Shown one piece after another: positions 1-4,729 of a stretch of 5,517 nt of DNA; position 1 is the first letter of the stretch; the number at the start of each line of letters is the position of its first letter. The stretch covers positions 1 through 5,517 of the forward strand of contig JAATVS010000452.1 of the NCBI GenBank assembly GCA_014523695.1, read 5' to 3'. A program made the translations under genes and the position numbers. Source of the stretch: Nitrososphaerales archaeon TH5895 (GTDB taxonomy: Archaea > Thermoproteota > Nitrososphaeria > Nitrososphaerales > Nitrososphaeraceae). The notes beneath the pieces were generated by a model, which was not told the origin of the DNA, searched no databases, and was given only the letters and a program-made list of their open reading frames with translations.

Positions 1-1
1 A

Positions 2-157
2 GGATTTGATTGTGACTACATCGTTACTGGCGAAACAGAAGAAGAAATATTCCAGAAAGGAGGAGAACACGCAATGAAGGATCATGGAATGAAAGAAGAG
101 GATATAACTCCTGAATTCAAAGAGAAGCTCAGAGGACTAATCCGCACGGCTGGATAA
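2..157 (+). CDS. DUF1059 family small protein, C-terminal part (5' end outside window)
   Basis: Reading from base 2 gives 51 residues and a TAA at 155-157; the start lies before the window. The residues begin [17 protein letters not shown], then an HAMKDHGM stretch, then a charged helix ending in RTAG. The order C-D-Y/F, GETEEE, HA..HG and a final amphipathic helix is what I know from DUF1059, a family of roughly 55-65 residues common in Nitrososphaerota and some bacteria. Its biochemical role is unknown. The Cys and His residues could suggest metal binding, but that is inference. The gene is followed 71 bases later by the parvulin gene in the same direction, so co-transcription is possible but not shown. 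The family call rests on pattern recall without a profile search. Confidence 0.75.
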   Translation, partial: GFDCDYIVTGETEEEIFQKGGEHAMKDHGMKEEDITPEFKEKLRGLIRTAG

Positions 158-228
158 ATAGGCATGCCATACAGTGCACACATTGGACTATTCTATGCAT
201 TAGTATCTTGATACATTCAGAAATGGAG

Positions 229-513
229 ATGACTGACAAGATCAAATGCTCGCATATACTCGTCAAGAAGCATAGTGAAGCACTTCAGGTGCTTGAAAGG
301 ATAAAAAAAGGAGAAAGTTTTGCAGAGCTAGCTAGGGAAGTATCTATCGATAGGGGGAGTGGAAAACGTGGCGGCGATTTAGGACTTTTTGGCAGGGGAC
401 AAATGGTAAAACCGTTTGAAGATGCGGCGTTCAAATTAAAGAAGGGAGAATTATCCCATGAACCCGTTCGAACACAATTTGGATATCATATTATAAAAAG
501 AGCTGGCAATTAG
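229..513 (+). CDS. Single-domain parvulin-type peptidyl-prolyl cis-trans isomerase
   Basis: This encodes a 94-residue cytosolic protein that is essentially one parvulin domain, which catalyses cis-trans isomerisation of Xaa-Pro bonds during protein folding. The start [11 protein letters not shown] is the classic first strand with H9, the first of the two histidines. Further landmarks are the [12 protein letters not shown] helix (28-39), D41 (in place of the Pin1 catalytic Cys), the [18 protein letters not shown] core (51-68) with M59 and F63, and FGYHII with F84 and the second histidine H87. It closely resembles the archaeal Pin proteins of Cenarchaeum and Nitrosopumilus, which start the same way. 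I chose ATG 229 for that reason; in-frame ATG 223 and TTG 208 lie upstream. H77 in the LSHEPV loop looks like a one-residue insertion relative to the usual LSEPV. No signal peptide is present. A full-length domain is intact. Confidence 0.93.
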   Translation: MTDKIKCSHILVKKHSEALQVLERIKKGESFAELAREVSIDRGSGKRGGDLGLFGRGQMVKPFEDAAFKLKKGELSHEPVRTQFGYHIIKRAGN

Positions 514-618
514 GATACAACAAGTCACTCAGCGGTAGAAAATCACGTGATAGTTAGTCCTCCAAGATAGACCGAATAAGGATTTCTAAATTAGTATTTG
601 GTCACCCTTTCAACGTGG

Positions 619-699
619 ATGGTAGGCCGTGTATTTTCTTGCGTTATATGCAACAAACCAGGTGACTGTTATTTTGCCCAGAAAATGGAGATAACATAA
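619..699 (+). CDS. Possible Cys-containing microprotein (26 residues), weak
   Basis: ATG 619 opens a 26-codon frame ending in TAA TAA. The peptide contains CVICNKPGDCYF, with Cys spaced C-X2-C-X5-C, reminiscent of a zinc knuckle fragment. The same frame is open upstream for only a few codons (to a TAG) and reopens after the double stop without a start, so this could also be a remnant of a larger decayed gene. No ribosome binding site or clear TATA box at the right distance was seen. It is too short to separate from chance by eye. Confidence 0.2.
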   Translation: MVGRVFSCVICNKPGDCYFAQKMEIT

Positions 700-924
700 T
701 AACGCGAATGTAATAACGTTATAATCACTTTCAAGATAGAGACCCAAAGAAGACTTCCTAGGTATCTCTCAAGAAAAGTCGGGTCCTTGATCTTGGTAAT
801 AAGGGGCTAAGGGATAGTTCAACTCCAGATAACTTAGAAGGACGTGGGAGAGAGGTTAAATTGCAACCCTTATTTTTTTGCGCAGAAGATATCATATTTT
901 AAAAAAATAGGTGGCATCTTTTGC

Positions 925-954
925 ATCTATAAAAGATTGAGCAATCCGGATTGC
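925..954 (+). promoter_or_regulatory. TATA-like box followed by a perfect 14-bp palindrome (possible operator)
   Basis: ATCTATAAAAGA (925-936) resembles an archaeal TATA box. The identical 12-mer occurs in the methyltransferase promoter on the opposite strand (4539-4528). Four bases further on is GCAATCCGGATTGC (941-954), a perfect palindrome lying where a repressor would cover the region between TATA box and transcription start. A start would be expected near 957. No protein gene follows on this strand, so the product could be an RNA antisense to the 3' end of the zinc-finger gene, with the T-rich stretch near 1048-1058 as a possible end. Function is inferred. Confidence 0.4.
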
Positions 955-1005
955 CAATAGAACCGGTACACGACTGGCTTGCCTAAGATAAGCAGGGTTG
1001 CATCT

Positions 1006-1037
1006 GTTACTAAAGGTAAAAACGATAGTTACTAAGG
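1006..1037 (+). repeat. Short direct repeat GTTACTAA(A)GG
   Basis: GTTACTAAAGG (1006-1016) recurs as GTTACTAAGG (1028-1037), 22 bases apart, roughly two helix turns. It overlaps the stop codon of the minus-strand zinc-finger gene. It could be a tandem binding site or a chance duplication. Confidence 0.3.
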
Positions 1038-1205
1038 AGAAGCAGGCTTTTTTCTTTCTCCTCTACCTGAATGAGCAATTTTTTTATGTTTTTTTAACCT
1101 CTCTTGTTCCGTAAACTTCATTCCGCATTCTTTACAAGGTATAGACAATCCCCCAGCCTGATCATTTAAATTCTGTTTTCTACTCAGAAAATTAGATATT
1201 TTCAT
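1032..1205 (-). CDS. Small C2H2 zinc-finger protein (57 residues)
   Basis: ATG at 1205-1203 opens a 57-codon frame ending in TAG at 1034-1032. The protein holds one classical C2H2 finger: C24-X2-C27-X3-F31-X5-L37-X2-H40-X4-H45, so both zinc pairs and both core hydrophobics are in the exact canonical spacing. It ends in a basic tail (GRGERKKPASP). The 23-residue leader before the finger is polar and has no membrane segment. Small single-finger proteins of this kind are numerous in soil Nitrososphaerota; a nucleic-acid-binding or regulatory role is inferred. An in-frame TAA lies just upstream at 1211-1209, so ATG 1205 is the only sensible start. A purine-rich GAGGAAG lies about 12 bases before it, and an AT-rich TATA candidate sits near 1260-1268. 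The finger match makes chance unlikely despite the small size. Confidence 0.85.
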   Translation of the reverse strand: MKISNFLSRKQNLNDQAGGLSIPCKECGMKFTEQERLKKHKKIAHSGRGERKKPASP

Positions 1206-1496
1206 TTCTTAATATTACTTCCTCTTGTATGCTATCTACCGATATTCTTAATGACGGATTATTTATGGCATGCTTAGTTAACGCAGCATATTGATAGCAA
1301 TTCTGGAAACATTAAAGAATGACTTCAAAGTCTAGTCGTTTATTGGTAAACATAGAAGTCTCATGCGAAGACACTTATTAAGCCATTCTTGAATTCCATT
1401 AAGTAATTAAGAAACTTACTCTGATAGTCCAGAGATTAGACAAATAAGAATTAACCAACCTTATTTTTATCGATTACTGAATTAAAGCAGCTCTAA

Positions 1497-1661
1497 TATT
1501 TAGTAAAGATATGGATAAGTTCTTCTTCATCTTTCGAAAAAATAGATGAAATTCGACAATATGAATGGGTTGACGATCAATACTGAGTGACTAGCGGTGA
1601 ACCCAGAAGCAGTCTCAGAATCTTAATTCATAATCCCGTTTTGGAAGAGGGGCGTAACTAA
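1497..1661 (+). pseudogene. Decayed small protein gene with in-frame TGA and no start codon
   Basis: One plus-strand frame reads from just after a TAA at 1494 to a TAA at 1659-1661 with a single interruption, TGA at 1584-1586. The upstream half includes LVKIWISSSSSFEKIDEI and then QYEWVDDQY; the downstream half includes SSLRILIHNPVLEEGRN. Both halves have a protein-like mix of charged and hydrophobic residues, and the frame is the same on both sides. No ATG, GTG or TTG is available before LVKIWI, so the start also appears lost. The simplest reading is a small gene (about 55 residues) broken by a nonsense change and loss of its start. GTG 1587 could in principle start a 24-residue peptide. I do not recognise the family, and chance cannot be excluded. 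Confidence 0.4.
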
Positions 1662-1751
1662 CTTCTTATAGCACTATGAATAAGTCGTCCTAAACCAAGA
1701 ATAATGATATATGTTGAGCCTATATTTGAATTGTATCCCCTAATGTCTGTG

Positions 1752-1816
1752 AATTCATTTCAAAAAGAAAGGAATCGAAATGAATTATTCCTTGACCACA
1801 ACTAATTGAGGTCAAG
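1752..1816. repeat. Two adjacent inverted repeats (hairpins)
   Basis: AATTCATTTC (1752-1761) pairs perfectly with GAAATGAATT (1777-1786) across a 15-base loop. Six bases from it lies CTTGACC (1791-1797), pairing with GGTCAAG (1810-1816) across a 12-base loop. They lie about 130 bases beyond the 3' end of the minus-strand secreted protein gene. They could be a processing or termination structure for that transcript or protein binding sites. No oligo-T run follows directly. Confidence 0.45.
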
Positions 1817-1941
1817 TTAGTATTTGTGGATCTATCAATGGCCTTAGAGTAGCAATGAGATAAATCTGTCAGCTGGAACAGCGATTACTTGTAAAAAAAT
1901 TAAATTGGTTGTCTAATTGAGTCGACTCCAGGTCCGAGAAA

Positions 1942-2316
1942 TTATTGCAGGTCTGTATAATTTGCTATGGCAGTTTGATTTGATTGACAAGATAGCATTT
2001 GAGAATCTCTAAGCCCGACCAGAATTTCTAAGGCATTCAACGCAAGCAAGGTTTGAATCGATTTAGTGCTGTTCAATGAATTCAAGTGTTCGATTTGTTC
2101 TGTCGAATTTTCCTGTGTCAACTCATTCAACACTGGATAGTCGGTCAACAGCTCGTCCATCATCAGATAAATTGTTCGGATAGTATTTTCGGGGTCTTGT
2201 GCTTGAATTTCTAGTCCTTCTGAAATACCCATTGGATCGGATAGGATACCTACAGCAGCAATTGTAAAGCAGAACATTAACCTCTGAACTAATCTGATGC
2301 TATTATTCTCATTCAT
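1942..2316 (-). CDS. Putative exported protein, unknown function (124 residues)
   Basis: The N-terminus has an Arg-containing n-region (R8, R12), a hydrophobic core at 13-25 (LMFCFTIAAVGIL) and a polar stretch to about residue 40, compatible with a signal peptide or an N-terminal anchor. The mature part is acidic and rich in Asn, Ser, Thr and Leu. It carries four N-X-S/T sequons (N70, N82, N113, N119), as expected for a glycosylated surface protein in these archaea. Residues 86-103 (SIQTLLALNALEILVGLR) form a probable amphipathic helix. I do not recognise a family. Its ATG overlaps the TGA of the preceding ORF (ATGA at 2316-2313), suggesting translational coupling in a two-gene transcript. 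Another possible start is M14. Real but unassigned, moderately sure. Confidence 0.55.
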   Translation of the reverse strand: MNENNSIRLVQRLMFCFTIAAVGILSDPMGISEGLEIQAQDPENTIRTIYLMMDELLTDYPVLNELTQENSTEQIEHLNSLNSTKSIQTLLALNALEILVGLRDSQMLSCQSNQTAIANYTDLQ

Positions 2317-2592
2317 AAGCCATCATCATCGTCATGGATTCGACATCTATCTCCGTACCACCCAGCTTTGTATCCATCTCTCCAATTCTTAGTTTGTGAA
2401 GTATGACCTCCACGGTAATCATGTCCAGCCTGACAGTCTACTTTTCCCAGATGATATCCGTCAAAGAAATTCTGAGTATGTGAAGCTCCAGCGCATTCCA
2501 CTGCTCTGAATAAGCGTGGCTGATGCTGGCTGGTTTATTGACAAAATTGGACCGAGTGAGAGTGCAACAAGGAGCACAACTATTGTTGTCAT
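2313..2592 (-). pseudogene. Secreted small protein with DGY/GK-DC/DGY-GW motifs, apparently frameshifted
   Basis: ATG 2592-2590 starts a convincing signal peptide (MTTIVVLLVALSLG, then SINQPASA as a cleavage region), but that frame then ends in unrelated sequence at TGA 2463-2461. The recognisable mature protein is in another frame, readable from GTG 2501 to TGA 2313: FFDGYHLGKVDCQAGHDY, then GGHTSQTKNWRDGYKAGW, then an acidic DDDDGL tail. Spaced Y-x2-G and D-C/G-H patterns of this kind occur in short secreted proteins of soil Nitrososphaerota, from recall. The third frame between them reads SHAYSEQWNA, which would also fit such a protein, so two shifts may be present. Another ATG (2615) opens MKFMLPVV in yet another frame. 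Either the gene is decayed, the sequence has indel errors, or the 62-residue GTG ORF is translated alone without a signal peptide. Confidence 0.5.
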
Positions 2593-2727
2593 ACAACCGG
2601 TAACATAAATTTCATCACATTGTTTCAGTCATTAGTTATATCTAAATATTCTATGAAAGGTACATTGTTGAGCCCAAAATAAGTTCCCGATAAACTGGGC
2701 TTTCTGACGTTAGCTGGCATTTGCAAG

Positions 2728-2735
2728 AAATATAT
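2728..2735 (+). promoter_or_regulatory. TATA-like box for the PPOX-family gene
   Basis: AAATATAT is centred about 31 bases before TTG 2763. With archaeal spacing, transcription would start near 2758, leaving a leader of a few bases. This supports TTG 2763 as the start, because the upstream TTG 2721 would lie before the transcript begins. It is inferred from spacing only. Confidence 0.45.
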
Positions 2736-2762
2736 GGCGAAGTAGCATATCTAGGCTCGACA

Positions 2763-3215
2763 TTGACTGCCAGCAAATCACCAGATATACTAAGTGAACC
2801 AATCCTCAAATTCTTTAAAGACAGAAATTTTGCGTTCATCTCCACGGTTAATAAAGACGGTTCGCCTCAGGTGACCCCAACGTGGATAGATATAGATGAA
2901 GAGCATGGGCTCATCATTATCAATACAGCATTGGGAAGGTTAAAGCAAAGGAACCTATCAAGAGATCCCCGGGTATCAATATCGATGATTGATGCAAAGG
3001 ACAATCCATATAGTATGGTTACCATCAAAGGGAAAGTGATAGAACAGACAAAGAACGAAGCAGATGAACATATTGATAAGCTTGCAAGGAAATACCTTAA
3101 TACTGATAGTTATCCTGCCCATTCTCCTCACGTAACTAGAATAATTATGAAAATAAAACCTGAAAAGGTCTCATATCTGCCACCTAGATATACAGAGTAC
3201 CTTAAAAAGGATTAA
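2763..3215 (+). CDS. PPOX-class (FMN-binding split-barrel fold) probable F420-dependent oxidoreductase
   Basis: With the TTG start at 2763 the protein has 150 residues, the usual size for this family; the same frame is open from TTG 2721 (164 residues), but that extension has no family-like sequence. Using the 150-residue numbering, the split-barrel signatures are FAFISTVNKDGSPQVTPTW (about 23-41), followed by the acidic strand IDIDEEHG. Next come NTALGRLKQRNLSRDPRVS (54-72), typical for cofactor phosphate contacts, and NPYSMVTIKGKV (81-92). HIDKLARKYL (103-112) and RIIMKIKPEKV (126-136) complete the fold. These match the F420-dependent PPOX subgroup better than pyridoxamine phosphate oxidase proper. 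The enzyme is cytosolic; its substrate cannot be told from sequence. Nitrososphaerota make F420, which fits. It is divergent from the secreted pair and has no same-strand partner. Confidence 0.9.
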   Translation: MTASKSPDILSEPILKFFKDRNFAFISTVNKDGSPQVTPTWIDIDEEHGLIIINTALGRLKQRNLSRDPRVSISMIDAKDNPYSMVTIKGKVIEQTKNEADEHIDKLARKYLNTDSYPAHSPHVTRIIMKIKPEKVSYLPPRYTEYLKKD

Positions 3216-3325
3216 ACCAGTCGGTTCTTTGGATTGTAGCTCCGTATATTCATAGCAAAAATGGGATCCAACATCTCACTTCGTACTCGAAATGCGAGGA
3301 GAATAAGGTAGATGACAAACCTTAG

Positions 3326-3463
3326 ATGCAATTTGCTACGAAAAACATAGGTGTTGAATTATTATTTAATTTAACATCAGAATTCTTTTTAGTTAAGCAT
3401 GAAAGATATTTGGTTCAAGTTATAGTACACAATAGAGAATACACAATAGATTTAGAATTTTGA
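3326..3463 (+). CDS. Possible 45-residue hypothetical protein, weak
   Basis: ATG 3326 follows a TAG directly and opens 45 codons to TGA 3461-3463. The peptide has alternating hydrophobic and charged residues (NIGVELLFNLTSEFFLVKHE, then YLVQVIVHNREYTIDLEF), compatible with two or three beta strands. No Cys, signal peptide or known motif is visible. There is no good TATA box or Shine-Dalgarno sequence. In DNA this AT-rich a 45-codon frame can arise by chance, so this is listed only as a candidate. Confidence 0.25.
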   Translation: MQFATKNIGVELLFNLTSEFFLVKHERYLVQVIVHNREYTIDLEF

Positions 3464-3663
3464 GTTGACAATAATGTAGCATGGTCCAGTAACGTAGAAC
3501 AATTATGTGACTCCTTCCTACTGTAGGTGTAATCACTTCGATTTCATTCTTGTAGTTCCATGCCATTTTTAACAATGTGGATTATCTTTATAGTCTCATT
3601 GGAACAATTTGAAAAATGCACCAAAATCACTTTTCAGCTATTTAGTAATGCCTTCCCTCAAAG

Positions 3664-3678
3664 AAATTCGAATTTTTT
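3664..3678. terminator. 12-bp palindrome with T-run, possible terminator
   Basis: AAATTCGAATTT (3664-3675) is a perfect palindrome running into six T residues on the plus strand (3673-3678). It lies about 43 bases past the stop of the minus-strand methyltransferase and between two convergent genes, a place where termination is needed. Archaeal terminators depend mainly on T-runs; here the T-run points in the plus direction, so it would best serve transcripts from the PPOX side. Confidence 0.35.
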
Positions 3679-3717
3679 ATTGCGATATTAGATGCGACTT
3701 ACATAGTACATTAGCCA

Positions 3718-4497
3718 CTATGCCTTTTGTCCGACAAAAATTGAATTAGGATATGAAAAGTAAATTTCGTTCCCTTCAAGATGACTCTCCAGCCCAATTG
3801 TATCATTTTTTGTGTCTTCGACAAGCAATTGACGAATCTTGTCAACATTTGCGGGATCAGGAAAGGAAGTCTGTAACTGATCCTCAAGTCCAATTCTCAT
3901 CCTATAAAAGCCTCTTTTCAGAATTGGTATTCCCGCCTCCTGAAATAGATCTTCAAATTCAGCAATGGTTAACGCTTTTACATGTGAGGGATCCCGAAAT
4001 TGTTCTAGTCGATTATACATCTCTGCTTTTTCAGGAGCAGGTGTTGGATCGACTACGATAATCTTTCCTCCGATAGTACAAACTCGATTCATCTCGATCA
4101 GCACTGAAAGTGGGTTCAACAAATGATGAAAACTAAACTTGGTAATGACAATAGAAAATGAGTTCGTTTCATACGGCAACGGGTTTGATATGTCCCCAAT
4201 ATCCCATCTTACGTTATCTAACATATTTATTTTCTGGAGATGTTTTGCTTGTTCAATCATTGCTGGAGTTATGTCAATTCCAGTTACTTGCTTACAGATT
4301 TTAGCGAATTCAACTGTGAGTGAGCCTGTGCCAGAGGCCACATCAAGTACCACATCATTTTCATGTGGACGAACGAAAGAGTGGATCTTCTCAAATACTT
4401 CTCCGATGTGTTGACTAGATTTTTTCGCAAACGGTATTGCTTGCTTCGTAAATTGCTCGATAATTAAATTATTATGATCAGAGAATGGATTGCCCAT
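3718..4497 (-). CDS. Class I SAM-dependent methyltransferase (UbiE/Methyltransf_11 type)
   Basis: This 259-residue cytosolic protein transfers a methyl group from S-adenosylmethionine. Motif I is VVLDVASGTGSLT (49-61), the Gly-rich SAM loop. The acidic residue closing strand 2 is D75 in VTGIDIT. The adenine-side acid is in WDIGDISNPLPYETNSFSIV (98-117), followed by the FSFHHL motif (121-126) and GGKIIVVDPTPAPEK (143-157). The C-terminal part (FEDLFQEAGI, then FYRMRIGLEDQL) is the variable region that would decide the acceptor, which cannot be told here. The N-terminus NPFSDHNNLIIEQFTKQAIP resembles other methyltransferases of this group, supporting ATG 4497. A strong TATA-like box lies 32-42 bases upstream, giving a nearly leaderless transcript. 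It is divergent from the Nudix gene. COG2226-like; an exact role in quinone or other small-molecule methylation is not supported. Confidence 0.92.
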   Translation of the reverse strand: MGNPFSDHNNLIIEQFTKQAIPFAKKSSQHIGEVFEKIHSFVRPHENDVVLDVASGTGSLTVEFAKICKQVTGIDITPAMIEQAKHLQKINMLDNVRWDIGDISNPLPYETNSFSIVITKFSFHHLLNPLSVLIEMNRVCTIGGKIIVVDPTPAPEKAEMYNRLEQFRDPSHVKALTIAEFEDLFQEAGIPILKRGFYRMRIGLEDQLQTSFPDPANVDKIRQLLVEDTKNDTIGLESHLEGNEIYFSYPNSIFVGQKA

Positions 4498-4527
4498 GTG
4501 ATCATCATTTTTTCCAAAGATATAAGG

Positions 4528-4539
4528 TCTTTTATAGAT
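4528..4539 (-). promoter_or_regulatory. TATA box of the methyltransferase gene
   Basis: On the minus strand ATCTATAAAAGA is centred about 36 bases before ATG 4497, so transcription would begin near 4506 with a leader of around ten bases. Just downstream, AAAGA and TCTTT flank a 7-base centre (4517-4533), a small dyad overlapping the box. The 12-mer is identical to 925-936 on the plus strand. Confidence 0.6.
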
Positions 4540-4549
4540 CCAAGCTAGG

Positions 4550-4642
4550 TCAATTTAATAATGATAATAAGATTTCGTCTACCTCGGGCCGATGTTCACG
4601 TAGAAGCTGTGAATAGTCGTCATGCTTCAATCGAACAGCCAA
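4550..4642 (-). pseudogene. Coding-like remnant or microprotein upstream of the methyltransferase
   Basis: A minus-strand frame ends at TGA 4552-4550 and reads back through protein-like sequence (DLAVRLKHDDYSQLLREHRP, then EVDEILLSLLN), a charged amphipathic helix. The frame closes at a TAG 12-14 bases before the D codon and offers only TTG 4642 as a start (30 residues). A neighbouring frame upstream reads FLNKRIQNPV, so a frameshift could join them. The stretch is less AT-rich than its surroundings. The plus strand is also open here (ATG 4561 to TAA 4656, 31 residues), so strand choice is by amino acid character only. I read it as the end of a lost gene. No family recognised. Confidence 0.35.
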
Positions 4643-4694
4643 ATCTTTCGAGTTAACCTACAGGATTTTGAATGCGTTTATTCAGAAAAAGGCT

Positions 4695-4704
4695 AGATTA
4701 TTTA
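4695..4704 (+). promoter_or_regulatory. Weak TATA-like box for the Nudix gene
   Basis: AGATTATTTA is centred about 31 bases before ATG 4730, the spacing expected for a leaderless archaeal transcript starting near 4726. The match to a TATA consensus is modest; there is no Shine-Dalgarno sequence before the ATG. Confidence 0.35.
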
Positions 4705-4729
4705 GGATGCACATGGTATTTCGATCTAT

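Larger units (their letters stand above)
514..1031. other. Intergenic stretch without a confident gene
   Basis: No long ORF and no tRNA- or rRNA-like sequence is visible on either strand. It contains a 10-bp palindrome at 542-551, another at 713-722 (ATAACGTTAT), a 26-codon Cys-containing plus-strand ORF at 619-699, and a TATA-like box followed by a 14-bp palindrome at 925-954. A longer open stretch in one plus frame (844-960, GTG start, 38 codons) is AT-rich and judged to be chance. No clear terminator follows the parvulin gene. Confidence 0.6.
1206..1941. other. Long non-coding or decayed stretch
   Basis: About 735 bases with no intact gene that I can support. It contains the decayed coding stretch at 1497-1661, a pair of hairpins at 1752-1816, and several short AT-rich frames (for example 33 codons from ATG 1704 to TAA 1805) with no recognisable protein features. 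No tRNA, insertion sequence ends or long repeats were found. Confidence 0.55.
3216..3717. other. Intergenic stretch between convergent genes
   Basis: About 500 AT-rich bases between the convergent PPOX and methyltransferase genes. It holds one weak small plus-strand ORF (3326-3463), an antisense 48-codon frame (3566-3420) judged to be chance, and a 12-bp palindrome with a T-run near the methyltransferase 3' end. No RNA gene or mobile element was recognised. Confidence 0.6.

Noticed and set aside
780..880. Possible tRNA-like stretch with GTTCAA and GG/CC-rich segments
   Set aside because: No acceptor stem, anticodon stem or T-arm could be paired in the right order.
844..960. Plus-strand GTG frame of 38 codons rich in Phe, Lys and Ile
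   Set aside because: It crosses the TATA-like box and palindrome, starts with GTG without a promoter, and its composition reflects AT-rich DNA.
1704..1805. Plus-strand 33-codon frame
   Set aside because: It runs through the hairpin region, has no protein motif, and is within chance length for this composition.
2651..2845. Minus-strand open frame of 64 codons
   Set aside because: It overlaps the start of the clearly coding PPOX gene on the opposite strand and has no signal peptide or domain.
3420..3566. Minus-strand 48-codon frame in the convergent intergenic region
   Set aside because: Its C-terminal half is low-quality Leu/Cys/Tyr sequence antisense to another candidate frame; no promoter or motif.
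3711..3893. Minus-strand open frame of 60 codons
   Set aside because: It overlaps the methyltransferase 3' end in another frame on the same strand; no motif and no promoter.
3753..4061. Plus-strand open frame of 102 codons
   Set aside because: It lies wholly inside the methyltransferase gene on the other strand, has no family-like features, and is explained as an antisense shadow.
4139..4414. Plus-strand open frame of 91 codons
   Set aside because: It is antisense to the SAM-binding part of the methyltransferase; Ser/Thr/Phe-rich shadow composition without motifs.
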